DNA from: Ditylenchus dipsaci
Taxonomy: Eukaryota; Nematoda; Chromadorea; Rhabditida; Anguinidae
Direction of reading: 5' to 3'
DNA: 64,000 nucleotides
Assembly: GCA_004194705.1 (NCBI GenBank)
Contig: SADC01001323.1
Span: 434,001 to 498,000, forward strand
Of this stretch, positions 50,031 to 61,287 are shown one piece after another. Made by a program: the position numbers and the translations under genes. How positions within the stretch are numbered: position 1 is the stretch's first letter; the number at the start of each line of letters is the position of its first letter. Under the pieces are notes generated by a model. The model was given only the letters and a program-made list of their open reading frames with translations, had not been told where the DNA came from and searched no databases.

Positions 50031-53000
50031 CAGTGTTTGCAATTTTAGGCCTATTTTGAAAAAGCATAGATACATAGGCAAGAAAAAATGCGCCAAATAA
50101 AAGGCCGAGAAATTTTTTCAAATTAAATATGCCGCGAAAAAAGCCGAGAAATTCAACTATGCTTTTCTCGAATTGCAAAAAAGCATACTTACTAACTATG
50201 CTTTTTCCTAATCGCAAAAAAGCATACTTATTTATTATGCTTTTTTCAAAATAATAAAGCATACTTATAAATTATGCTTTTTTCTAACAGCAAAAAAAGC
50301 ATACTGTTTATGCTTTTTCTAAATTTTGAAAAAGCATAGTTAATTATTAATTATCAGTTAATTATTAATTAATTATCATAGTTAATCATAGTTAATTATT
50401 AATTAATTATCATAGTTAATCATAGTTAATTATTAAGCTATGCTTTTTTTAGTTTCAGTGCGGCCCGGCAACTATGCTTTTTTTAGTTTCAGTGCGGCCC
50501 GGCAACTATGCTTTTTAGAATTGACATAAGAGAGCATGATAAAGAATAAAAAAGTATAAATATTACTAGTATAAAGATCATTAGTACTGTACTATAGTTC
50601 TAATTGTATAGTATTTTGCTCTGTATGCTAGATCAACGAAAAAATAGATTTGTGGCTACACACATTGCGGTCCTGTCTAACCATATACTTAAGTGGTCCT
50701 GTTCAACCATACACTCAGTTGGTTTTTCATATATACTGTATTACCAGGTGGACCGATCGCGCTGGTAGTGGCCAAGTGTTTCAATACATCCTTAGTACTT
50801 ATGTGGTCTGATCCATGTGCTCGATATATGTTCATCTAGCAAGCTACGCCCAAAAGTTAAGTATCTTAATTTCGGGAATGATCAATTTTTTTGGCTCGGT
50901 TTTATGCCACCCTGAAACTTTTCTGACTGAAAAAACCAAAAGAACTGCACTTTTGACTTTTCGTCACTCTTGATCCGGTAGCAAGAGGTGGCGTGAAATC
51001 GCGGGTGGGTTGTAATCAAGAGCAATCAATACATTGAATGTGCGCCAATTTATTCTATTCACCGTAACAACAATTCTCTACAAAGGCCAAACAAAACAAA
51101 TCAAATGTGAGTGTGAAAAGATAATTTGAGACTTTTGCGATTTCTCAAAGCTGACCATGAAGTTGCCCGTAATTCAAGTAGACGATCAACTGATCCTTGA
51201 GCAGAGTGGCACCTGTCCTGTTTCGGCGTCCATTCGTGCTCATTTCAGCTTGCGAGTATACACGTTCTACAGTTGAGGAGGAGGCCGGCACAGTAAATGT
51301 TTCGATCATAAAATCAACGATGTGCCTGTTGGCCTGAAAAGTTAGTGGGTAAATGTAACAATTCAAAAGGGTTTATTAAACCTCTGAACGCATATCCGCC
51401 AAAATCAAAATGAGATTTAAGTTTTGACGACAACAGGAGTGCATTGTCGGAAGTCGTCCGACCAACTCAGTTACCGCTGAACGATTCGATGGAGTATATC
51501 TTTGTTCTCCGCTCCCAGCGCTTGCAATATCCACTCGCAAATTTTGAATGAAGTCTGCTTTTTTTCTGGATGAAGGTCTTCAGAGAGCTTATTGGGAGGA
51601 CTGGCGCTTGATTAAGGACTTGTTCAGGAGGAAGCTTTTGCGGATTAGGAAGCTGAAAACATGAGGTCATAAATGCCAAGAGATTCTGAGTGTTAATAAG
51701 AGGCCATTTTTAGCAATATTTCGGTAGCAACATTGGTCTCATCGAGGTTTAGAGGGGCTATAGTATTCACATCCATCAGAGTATAAGCTATGAAAATTCC
51801 ATCAAAGTTTCCACTTTCCTGGTCCCACATATTGGCAAAGCGCGTAGAGAGTTGGTTTTTGAAGGCAGCGATGATATTCTTGATCTCTGGGTCATCGGTT
51901 GATGGCTTTAAAGTTAAGGTAAAATAAAGTAATCCCTGATCGAAAATAGTTACCAATTGGGAGTCTAACACTGAATGCAGATAATTGTAAGGAGGCAGAC
52001 AATGCGAAATTGTGACGTTCTTTTCAGCTTGCATGACTGTTAAAACCTCGAAGAAAGGTGCAAGAACTTGATGAACTCCAGTTAAATAAGCTAGCTGACT
52101 TTGATCAGGGCTGATTCCCAGTCGATGAATACGAGAGATCTGCATGACCTAAAATAATTGAAAAATCAGAAACAGCTGAACTCATGATAACTTTGAATGA
52201 AAACTTACCTGAGTATAGATTTCAAGAAAACTTTCAATAGGAGGTATCCACCCACCCAACGAGTCGGCGAAGGATAGCTTAAGCGCTTCTTTGAATTGCT
52301 ACCCAATAGAGAATCCAGAGCTCCTGTGAAAACTGTAGACCGACGAATTTTGAGGATCAATTCTTTCATACTCTGAACGAAATTAGCCATAGAAAAAAAA
52401 AAGATGACAAAAGACTTGCCTTAATGCCGGATGAGTCATCAGATTGTTGCGCAGAGAAAGTTCAAATACATTTTCCAGGTTATGGCAGAAACAGCTTATG
52501 CGACGGAGAAATCTAAAACAAGTATTCCTGAAACGTTCGGTTTTGAAAAACTCACGGCATTTGCTGAGCAATTAACAGGGGAGTATAGCAAAGATCTCTA
52601 TTGGATTCGCCACCATCTTCTCATTCTTCTTCTTCATCTTCATGCGAATCATTATCGTTGGCAGAAACTGAAAAACGTGTAAAATTATTATCATTAATAG
52701 AGTCGGAACTCATTCCTACCAGCTGGCGTCAATAGCTTTCCAAATATCTTTACAAACGCTGAGCCTTGATCAGTCACAAACTTGAAGATAGAAGATAGAT
52801 CGAGATTAAATTCTGCTAGAGTCTCCTTTGTCCGCTGAAGAAGATATTCCGCTGTTTGACTTCCGACCAATGGATACACACCAAGCACAAAGGTCTTCAA
52901 CATCAGATCTGCTAAGTCGACCACAACCAAACTGATCCCGAGATAAGCATGCATTGATAAGTCTGACCAGGCATCCGCAACCAACGTTGGCCTTAAATGT

Positions 53001-54099
53001 CGCAATTCGTCATAACTTCTCACAATGCTCGACTTAAATACTAACCGATACTTTGTCTCACTAAGCACTGTGGTAATTTCATCATGAACTTTGCCACTAA
53101 GCATGTGAAAATGAGAAGACAGAGTGTGAAAACTTTTTGGCATCTCAAAAGCTAACATGACATGGAAAGGGAAAAATTGATTGACATACATTCCAAGAAT
53201 TAGTTTCGACCAGTAATTTGACCCATTAGCGAACGTATGCATGAGTGAAGATGTTTAGCGAAAGACAAGGAATCGACAAGACCAATGCAAAAGCTTCGCT
53301 GACAGTCAGCCTTGAAGATAAATCAATAAAAAGTTTGAGGATAAAATCGTAGGAAAAAACGCACTCATGTTTCTTCTCTACCTTTTGTTGTTGAATTATT
53401 GCTTTTGATACCTCTTCGTGATATGATTCCAAGTGAGATTTGAGGGTAGACACACTTGCAGCTAGGGCAATAAATCCTCTTCTGGATAAAATTTCACTAT
53501 TGGCTTTAGAACAATATATACATGAACCTACAATAGTCGCATCTTCCTGTCGAATCGCAACCTCGGCGAACAAACTCCAGATAATGTGCCTCTTGCGGAC
53601 AGCTCGATCTTCGATGTACTCCAGCTCATCATCTTCGTAAGTGGCTGTATTGTTCTGATAACTGATCTTTCGCTTACGAGACAACGCCTTCATTCCCTCT
53701 TGTAGATGGTTCTGGCTGATCGGCGTATTAGGCATTGCAAATTCGTAATTCGACAACTAAAGTAGAGCTTAAATGAGCCGTCAAGGCTAAGATCGGCTTT
53801 TCAAAAAACTTAGATAAATTGTGCAGCAATAATGCTTTCAGAAAAGCCGAGAAAGTTATTTCATTTTATCGGCCTTTTCAAAAGGCCGAGAATTTTTTTT
53901 GGAACAAATATGCTTTTAAAAAAGCCGAGAAAAGAATCTTTTCAAAAGATGTAAAATTAAATATGCTTTTAAAAAAGCATAGATTTTGATCTCTGCTTTT
54001 TCAAAACTGTTGACGAGCATATTTATTTTCTCGGCCGTTTATGAATTTTGCATTTAGCAGGGGCTTCGGCCCTTTTTCTCGGCCGCACTGCAAACACTG
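50031..54099 (-). mobile_element. hAT transposon 2, with perfect 8-bp target duplication
   Basis: It starts CAGTGTTTGCA and ends TGCAAACACTG, flanked by ACACCGTG on both sides (50023-50030, 54100-54107). The subterminal regions (50,055-50,520 and 53,800-54,080) carry iterated AAAAAGCATA and AAAAGCCGAG units. The interior encodes a transposase with BED finger, catalytic region and hATC domain. The perfect duplication and long open exons suggest a young, possibly active copy. Confidence 0.88.
51145..53756 (-). CDS. hAT-family transposase (BED finger, RNase H-like domain, hATC)
   Basis: The first long frame (53756-53226) has the BED-type zinc finger: [11 protein letters not shown], then SCIYCSK and SHLESYHEE (C-X2-C ... 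H-X4-H). It is followed by [20 protein letters not shown], the first catalytic Asp region, and [20 protein letters not shown], the second. Then come [20 protein letters not shown] (the TRW motif) and [20 protein letters not shown]. The C-terminal exon (51366-51145) is the hATC dimerisation domain, [20 protein letters not shown], with [20 protein letters not shown] and a stop at 51145. Exons lie at about 53756-53370, 53242-52717, 52571-52415, 52344-52208, 52145-51693, 51679-51467 and 51366-51145. Exact junctions were not all resolved; the 52,208/52,148 junction appears off by one base. The enzyme would excise and insert its own element in the nucleus. Confidence 0.82.
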
Positions 54100-54323
54100 A
54101 CACCGTGTATTATCCTTTAGCAGAAAACTGACAGATACCAAAAACAAAAAATATCGAAAGAAACCATGACAATCGTAAAAAAAATGGATAGATTTAAAAA
54201 AATTTTCAGAGGTGGGGTGGGGGTTGGTGGATGGAAGTGTTGAGTAGCAAGCTGGAGCGGGGGCATTGGCGAGGGGCGCGTGATTAATTTACACGTGATT
54301 AATTTTCAAAAAAGTTTCTGTTA

Positions 54324-54410
54324 CAGTTGACTCTCGATTTAACATACACCCTGGGGACCGACCCAGCTGTATGTTAAATCAAGGGTGCATGTTAAATCGA
54401 GAGTCGACTG
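54324..54410. mobile_element. 87-bp pogo-like MITE hairpin
   Basis: CAGTTGACTCTCGATTTAAC and complement are flanked by TA (54322-54323, 54411-54412). The arms meet at an ACCGACCC spacer. It is a complete miniature copy of the pogo-like terminus pattern. Confidence 0.75.
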
Positions 54411-54437
54411 TAGTGCCATTTTGTAGCTAAGATTCAG

Positions 54438-55216
54438 GGGTACATGTCGATTTTGTGCGGACAATTTTGTGCCGGACAATTTTGTACCGCACAATTTTTC
54501 GCCGCTGTAACATCAAGCTTTCAGATTACCGTATTTCCTCTGGGAGATTTCTTCTTTCCATCCAAAATTACTCCAAACACTTCAAACCACCGGAAACCAC
54601 CGGTTCTCAGGCAGCTGTTCCTAGGTGGTGTTCCTAGGTGGTGGTACTTTGTAGTGGTATTCTGGGGTGTTAAGTGAATTGATCCACACGCAAATTGACT
54701 CACACACGAATTGGTCCACACTTTTCAATTTCGTGCGTTTTCAAAAAAATATTTAGTCTGAACCAACCAAACCAAGTGATCGTCCACTTGGTGCGATTTT
54801 TTTACGTTTTTTATGTTCCTAAACCTGTTTTCTGGACTAATTCGGACATGCTGAAGATGGTTTTTTTTATTTCACCAAAATCAATTATTGCCCAATACTC
54901 AAAAAATACTCGAGAAAACGGGTTTTACCATCATCAAACCATCTCCAGCATGTCCAAATTAGTACAGAAAACAGGTTTAGGAACATAAAAAACGTAAAAA
55001 AATCGCACCAAGTGAACGACCATTTGGTTTGGTTGGTGCATGGATTATCCAGTAGAACTGAGGTCGGATTAAAAGAAAACATTTTGAATAATAGGAGTTC
55101 TTCGCAAGACAAAAAATATAAATTTGAAATTATGGCGGCACAAAATTGTCCGGTACAAAATTGGTCGGCACAAAATTGTCCGCACAAAACTGGCGGCACA
55201 AAATTGACCGGTACCC
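54438..55216. mobile_element. Foldback element with CACAAAATTGTCCGG-type termini
   Basis: Perfect 9-bp flanks AAGATTCAG (54429-54437, 55217-55225) enclose the inverted ends GGGTACATGTCGATTTTG and CAAAATTGACCGGTACCC. Three or four 15-mers (GGACAATTTTGTGCC) form each terminal array. The core from 54,735 (ACCAAACCAAGTGATCGTCC) is the same as in the 31.8-kb foldback. Confidence 0.8.
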
Positions 55217-55479
55217 AAGATTCAGGGCTACCAGATGAGCTATTGATAAAGTAGATGTTGTTAAAAAATCAAGTTAAAAAATAAAGACTCCGCCCAAGCA
55301 TCCGCACTTGAATTCGAGTTAGGATTCTTGGGCGGATTCTTAAATTTTATCTGAGTTTTTGAAGTAATATTTACTCAGTCAATAACTCATTTGGTAGTGA
55401 TGATTTTGAAAATTGGGGGTTCAAGTCAATTCAAATCGTGTTTCGGGGGTATGATTCGGGGTATGGCGAAACATACAAT

Positions 55480-55805
55480 TCCCCTGATTTCAAACGCTCA
55501 TAACTTTTCGTAAACGTGGAATTTTGACAAACGGTTTTTTTGCAATCGTCTTAGAAAAAATATACATTTTGTTTGGCATATAATGTCGAATACACAATTT
55601 TTGCTTGATCCCCCTGTTGCTTTGGTCCTGGTCAATGGATGGCCTCTGGATGGGTAAGGCCCAAAAAACAGGGGGATCAAGCGAAAATCGTGTATTTGAC
55701 ATTATATGCCAAAAAAAATGTATATTTTTTCTAAGATGATTGCAAAAACCGTTTGTTATTATTCGACGTTTACGAAAAGTTATTAGCGTTTGAAATCAAT
55801 GGAAT
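55480..55805. repeat. Almost perfect palindromic MITE
   Basis: TTGATCCCCCTGTTG on the left pairs with CAGGGGGATCAAGCG on the right, and the arms extend through GCATATAATGTCGAATACAC and its complement. Ends lie near TTTCAAACGCTCATAACTTT and its complement. Confidence 0.6.
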
Positions 55806-56842
55806 TTCTTGGGCCACCCTGTATTTTTAGACTTCTCAATCTGCTCGCTACTGGTAAACAATGACAATAAAATTTTTAATACTATAAAAAGCGCTGAATA
55901 AGATGAGTTAGAATTATAGCTGGAAGCCAAGCTAGAAAAACCCGTGAATCTCGGTCTCTCGTTCTTGGTTTCGACCTCTTTCTCGGTCTTGTTTTTTCGG
56001 TCGCCTCAAATTCATTCATCGGTTTCTCGCTCGTTCGAAACTTGTTCTAATTTTATCGCTCGAACCCATTACCCCTAACAATACATATATCTGGTTTCAA
56101 CTCCAAAATTTTAGTCGCGCTCTCTCTGTTCAAGCCCTGTGTGGAAAGTTCTTTGTGCTTCTCTTTGGGCAAGAATCGCTTTTACCGATGGCGCTTAATA
56201 TGAATAATATACACCATTTCTATAACATTGGTGTGAACCCAAATAATAATTTTCATTCCGGTGAATTTTTGCTTCCTCCTCGTCTTTTCTTTCTACATTA
56301 TTACATATTATTTCAGCTGTGTGTGTCTTCTGTTTGCGGGGGCCGATTCCAATGCGCCATCCAAATCATTTCGGGCATCTGTATTCCCATTCAGCCGCCT
56401 GCGTCCATACGAACCTGCTACATCATGCCATTACTTCTATGACGAATCCAGCGCCTTTTAATGTAAGTAAACTCTATATATTGCTCGACGGTAACATTAT
56501 GGATACGAACTAGTTTTCATTGGGGCTCGACATGTCGAATTTTGGACTCTACATGTCAATTCAAATGTCGAACATTTCTCGACTTTCAACGTGAATTATA
56601 CAAAATCCGGGCTTCGAGTCATCAACCCCATTAAAATCACCATTTGTTGCGCTTCAAAATTTTTCGAACTTGTTATTTATAAGTAGTTCTCACACAAGTC
56701 AAAAGTTTCCGTTGTCACTCAGCTTTTTTAAATAAGTATTTCAAAAGTTGCCAACCGAGATAAGATAACAGTGCCCCTTATTTGCAGCTGGACATTGCCC
56801 CTTCTTATTCTTCAGCAGCAGAAAACAACACTATTTTAAATT

Positions 56843-57696
56843 ATGGTGCTGAACTCTCTGCCTACAGAAACTCTCTATGAAATTGTTGAGTTCATTGATC
56901 CTGGACTGTCCAGAGACATTCTCTTCTTGTCGAGAAAAATGTCCCCACTGCTTGTTTCACGTGTAAATAAATATTGCGAGCAGGTTAGTTACATTGATGG
57001 GCTGGAAATTTAGATCAAGTATTTTGTTTTTGCGATTCCCTACCAAAACATGACTTTTATTCAATAATTTGAAAAAAATCCTGTCTCTTTGACCTTATTC
57101 TAAGGCTTCATTCATACTTTCTACGGGTCACAGGTCTAAACTCATTGATCATTTCAACAAAAACATTTACGCACTCCTTGGTCACAGTCGATGCAGTTGT
57201 TTTCCGCATAGCATTTTTTTTTCTGAGATGTGCTCTTTACACTCTTAATTACTAAACATGACTCAAGCTTTTGCCTTTCTTGCTCAGCAAAATGCTGCTC
57301 AATTTATCATTGAGCAAAACCAATTGAAGTAGTGCAGTCAATGGTAAATCATATTTGGCCTACTTGAGACAGTAGCAGTTTCTTAATTTTAAAGTCAGCG
57401 ACATATATAGTCTTACCAAATATGATAATGTGCGAAAAATATATACATCGACTGAGACCAAGAAGTGTAAGCAAGATTTTAGGGATTACAGTTCAATCAC
57501 CATGAACACTCTGATCTTTATTGATCTTTTTTAGGCGATTGCTAATCTACAAGGTCAGGTGCTGAATCTCCAAGGTCAGGTGATGAATCTCCAAGGTCAA
57601 GTTTTAAATCTCCAAGGTCAGGCGGCTCAAAATGCTGCTGTTATTGGTATTCTCAGAAATCAGTTGCTCGCCAATGGCTTTATACCGAATGCTTAA
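56843..57696 (+). CDS. Short F-box-like protein with a C-terminal heptad-repeat tail
   Basis: Exon 1 (56843-56983) encodes MVLNSLPTETLYEIVEFIDP, then SRDILFLSRKMSPLLVSRVN and KYCEQ. It has the LP-ETL-EI pattern of an F-box start, and ends at a GTTAGT donor. The last exon (57535-57696) follows TTTTTTAG in phase. It is built of four 7-residue repeats, NLQGQVL / NLQGQVM / NLQGQVL / NLQGQAA, and ends QNAAVIGILRNQLLANGFIP, then NA and TAA. A middle stretch (57,258-57,330, FLAQQNAAQFIIEQNQ) resembles the tail and may be an extra exon, though its phase does not fit. The product would have about 100 residues. Repeats of NLQGQV suggest a coiled-coil or beta-like stack. The F-box match is weak. Confidence 0.5.
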
Positions 57697-57879
57697 TTAA
57701 ATATCCCGTGTATTTGTGTTTCGGTAGTAGATTCTAATTTGTCTCTTATGTATAAATAGATTAGTTTTCCCATGTTCTCCTACTGTTCTTTTCTGCTGGG
57801 GTTTTTTTATCGAAGCGGTTACCTCTCTTTTCTCAGACGAAGAAAGTTTTAAGTTATATCGAGGGTTAACTGTATTTAG

Positions 57880-58170
57880 TTTGAAATAAAATTCGGAAAA
57901 CATACAACGATGTCCAATTCCATGCCATCCTACCTGAGGCTGCCCCGGAACTTTTCGGTATTATTTTGGAACTGACTTTTTTTCAATTTCAATTTACATG
58001 ATAATTTACAACCTTATACTCAAAATCTAGATTAGCTTCTTGCCGTCATTTCAGTATATGTCTGTACACAATCATGCAAAAAAGTTACAAAAAGCAGTTT
58101 CGAAATAACACCGAAATCCTACAACTCAGAAATACTCCTTCCCTGGTCAAACAACCGCAAGTTGCCTATT
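57880..58170. repeat. Interspersed repeat shared with 13,290-13,720 and 36,440-36,700
   Basis: All three contain CATCCAACGAT- or CATACAACGATG-like sequence followed by CCATGCCATCC and GGAACTGAC blocks in the same order. Divergence is about 20-30 per cent by eye. No coding frame is conserved between copies. Confidence 0.5.
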
Positions 58171-58526
58171 TTTCTGAAATTATTTTGCTGTGGAAGAATT
58201 TGTATCTGATTTCTCACGCAATACGGACTGTGAAAAGTTAGTAAAACTTTAAGAAGACGTCAATAATATCGGTAGAGTTCTTGCCGCTATTCCATTGTAC
58301 CGCCCCCAAAAATCCTATTCCAGTGTATCACCGCCTAATTTACAGACACAAATATGAAGACAAAGAAAGTAAAATCTGTGCAAATTAATGAATTTGTGGT
58401 ATTGGCACGATTTGGCCATTTTAGTCACGCTGTGGGTAAACAACAATTTGGGCGGCAGTTATGGAGTTTTTACAAACCGTCCTAATAATTTTTAGTTTCT
58501 GCTACGACTTTTTCTTAAAAATGTTG

Positions 58527-58796
58527 GGTACAATTTCGGTATACCCCCACCACTCAATTTCGGTATACCCCCACCACTCAATTTCGGTAAACCCTCACCA
58601 CTCAATTTCGGTAAACCTCACCACTCAATTTCGCATACCAATTTCGCAATTTCCGAATTGTATAGTTTGTATAGAATTCGTCAATTCCCAATTGTAAAGT
58701 TTTGTATAGTTTTAGGTAATTAGAGTGCTGTGGTATGCGAAATTGAGTGGTGGAGGTATATCGAAATTGAGTGGTGGGGTATACCGAAACTTAGCC
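58527..58796. mobile_element. Foldback element with CCACCACTCAATTTCGGT-type termini
   Basis: AAATGTTG flanks both sides (58519-58526, 58797-58804). The ends are GGTACAATTTCGGTATACC and GGTATACCGAAACTTAGCC. The left arm has four copies of a 24-bp unit (CAATTTCGGTATACCCCCAC plus CACT); the right arm has two. Confidence 0.7.
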
Positions 58797-58854
58797 AAAT
58801 GTTGACTATTCATTCATAGCCCTGATACCGTATTTCCTCTAATATAGGAGCAGC

Positions 58855-59035
58855 CTCACCCTCCTCTGGTGTGCATGTTTTTTCATGCATCCAGAGTCAC
58901 TTTCGAGTGATTTGTGTCTAAAGTATGTGGGTTTGCGCATCGCGACTCCAAGCCCCCGAAGGGGGCGCAGGGGGCTTGAGAGCTAGAGATGCGCGCACTC
59001 GCTTACCTTAGACATGATTCCGAGTAGTACTCTAC
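58855..59035. repeat. Stem-loop repeat family, copy 3
   Basis: GTATGTGGGTTTGCGCATCG on the left pairs with GATGCGCGCACTCGCTTACC on the right. The loop is closed by CAAGCCCCCGAAGGGGGCGC and GGGGGCTTG. It is preceded by an ACCGTATTTCCTC half-terminus at 58,828. Confidence 0.6.
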
Positions 59036-59269
59036 GCGTTTACAGAATTTCGAAACAGTGCGAGGACAAAAGTTATGACCGTTTAAAAGCGTTAGAAAAT
59101 CTTGACTCATCCTGTAGTTTCTATGTTATGATCTAATTCAAATGAGATTTAAATAACTTGTAATGACGAAAAAATGTATAAGGTTATGATTTCTGGAAGG
59201 AAGAACAAACAATGTGGTTGTATAGTTTGCAAACATTTTTTAGTGGAGTTACGAAAACTCGAAAAATAT

Positions 59270-59580
59270 AACCGCATTTTACTACTGTCAAACCATTCTT
59301 AAAATTCTCAAATTAGTGCAAAAAACAGGTTTTGAAACACGAGAAATAGAAAAAATAATTTCAAACCAGATGGAGGAACACCTGGTTTTAAGTACATGGA
59401 CCATCCAGCAGAACTGCGATTGGCTTAGAAAACATCATTAGAATTAACAAAGATGCTTTTCAGGACAAAAATAATCAAGAAATAAAAATTTGAAAAAATC
59501 AATGCGAACTATCCTATGTCCCGAAATTATGGTCCAGCGAAATTTTTGGCGCGGCAAAATTTCGGTCCGGCGAACAAATG
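59270..59580. repeat. Half of a foldback: conserved core plus AAATTTCGGTCCGGCG terminus
   Basis: TTACTACTGTCAAACCATTC, AAAACAGGTTTTG and ACCATCCAGCAGAACTG match the right half of the core in the 31.8-kb and 54.4-kb elements. The end carries three copies of an AAATTTTGGTCCGGCG unit, a motif found in no other copy. Confidence 0.55.
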
Positions 59581-59584
59581 TCAC

Positions 59585-59970
59585 GTACCACCTCTAGCAG
59601 CAGCGGCGTTCTTGATGTTTTAACGGCAACGCCGCAGCGGCGCCGCTATGAGCAGCGTCGGCCGAAAACTTCAACAGATACATAAATTTCTGCAGAAATT
59701 TTTCGCATTTTACTTTCTGCTATATATATCACTTCATCTTTGCTTAAATGTTGGGCGGAAGGTTTTTCGCTAAAACAGCGAAGCAAAACAATAGCGGCGC
59801 CGGCAGCGGCGGCATAAAAAAGCTAAGCGGCGGCGCAACGGCGGCCACCCTATAAAGGTCGCCGGCAGCGGCTGCGGCATTCATTTGAAAAAATCAACCG
59901 GCAGCGGCGACTATTAAAACTATGGATTTTAGCCGTCGCGATCGGCGCCGCTCACCCCGGCGCCACTCGT
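59585..59970. repeat. GCGGC-rich repetitive stretch
   Basis: Irregular AGCGGCGGC and GCCGCTGCC runs at both ends with an AT-rich middle. The two ends are loosely inverted (GCAGCGGCGCCGC and GCGGCGCCG). GC content is far above the surroundings. Confidence 0.5.
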
Positions 59971-60170
59971 GCAAGTATGATAACAGAGTAAACTGCATCT
60001 TAAACTACATACACGATAAAACAAGGCACTGAAAGCTGAAATCATTGCTGTGATTAGAAACCCGGTTAAGAGTATAAGATACCAATGAGTTATGGGTAAA
60101 CTGGAAATTTTATACATCCAAACAGGCATTCAACACATACTATACACTTTCACATTACTCTGGAAACGAT

Positions 60171-60769
60171 TTATTTCTTTATATTTGCATCTTGCGGCAA
60201 TTGAATATGCGCACGAAGGCGGACGGTCATCTTGCTAGCACTGAAAACAGTTCGAATCACATTAGCCGGAGCATTAGAGATTTTCACCTGCCTTCGCGAA
60301 GATCGAGCAGGAGAAGCCACCATTACACGCTCATTTGATACTGTTGATCTGGAACTCCTGACAATTGTTACAACTTCAAGACGAGAAGAGCGCGATGGTG
60401 ACATTAAACGTCTTGGCTGAGGCTGCGGAAACCCTTTGCTGGCGGAGGCTGAGCTGAAATAAGCGAAGACACCATCATCTGCTCTTCAGGCTGAGCTACA
60501 CGAGGCTGATACACTGGCTGTGGCGGATGAAGAAATTGAGAAGGCGCACGAGGAGGAGATGCTGGATAAGGAGCTTCCACTTTTCTTCCTACACGCGGTT
60601 GCTGTTCCTGCTGTTGGATAATTATTGGAGGCGCCTGACGCTGAATAATTTGAGGAGCTTGCTGCTGATAGCTGACGAGAGTCGGCTGCGATAAATTATA
60701 GGAGTTGCACACCGATTCCGGATAGTTCTTTGGCGACGACGGCAACCGTAGTATGGAGACGACGAGCAA
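60171..60769 (-). CDS. Pro/Gln-rich gene with a frame change, unrecognised
   Basis: The frame 60769-60404 reads YNLSQPTLVSYQQQAPQIIQ, RQAPPIIIQQQEQQPRVGRK and EAPYPASPPRAPSQFLHPPQ, and ends QPPPAKGFRSLSQDV. The overlapping frame 60495-60171 continues MSPSRSSRLEVVTIVRSSRS, VMVASPARSSRRQVKISNAP and MTVRLRAHIQLPQDANIKK. Both have coding-like composition, which suggests one protein of about 190 residues: a disordered Pro/Gln region followed by a basic Ser/Arg part. An intron or a frameshift near 60,410-60,460 would join them; a TTTCAG acceptor is present at about 60,457 but no donor of the right phase was found. No domain is recognised. Confidence 0.45.
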
Positions 60770-60864
60770 CCACCAGTAGATATTCCGAATGATAAAACAC
60801 TGAGAATGATAAACGAATGATAAAAAATTGAGATGAGAAACCTGTTATATAGGCATTTAACTGT

Positions 60865-60965
60865 GGTGGCGGTGTTTTGTCGCAGGCGGTGTTTTTCCCG
60901 CGGTGTTTTGTCGTAGGCGGTGTTTTGTCGTAGGCGGTGTTTTGTCGCCGCGGTGTTATGTCCCA
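60865..60965. repeat. GGCGGTGTTTTGTCGTA tandem array upstream of the Pro/Gln-rich gene
   Basis: Six copies of a 14-18-bp unit (GCGGTGTTTTGTCGTAG). It lies about 100-200 bp from the presumed start of the minus-strand gene. Like other terminal arrays it lacks an inverted partner here. Confidence 0.55.
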
Positions 60966-61287
60966 TCCCCCTCAAAAAAGAAGATAAGATATTAAAGTTA
61001 CAATCTGTAAGATCCATTCAGCTGCACTTTTCAGCTCTTCGTCATTCAAGCAGGATGCGGTTTAGGGAACTAAGACAGTAGTTATTGTGAAAATCGGGTT
61101 GAATGCCACCAAATCTTTTTGTAGCATTGTTGAAAATCGGTCTTTGAGAGCTTTCTGCAGGTATTTTGAAAATTCGCCACCATCAAATCCACTCTATAAT
61201 CAATCATGGCATCAAAAACTTATAAGAATTCAGATTCAAAAAGACCTGCTCCTTTTCTAGCACGAAAAACAACGTCTTCAAATATTC

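Noticed and set aside
56155..56513. Three overlapping frames near 56.2-56.5 kb, one with a hydrophobic start followed by DSNAPSKSFRASVFPFSRLR
   Set aside because: The apparent signal peptide lacks an ATG and the splice options give different frames. It remains possible as an exon but cannot be assigned.
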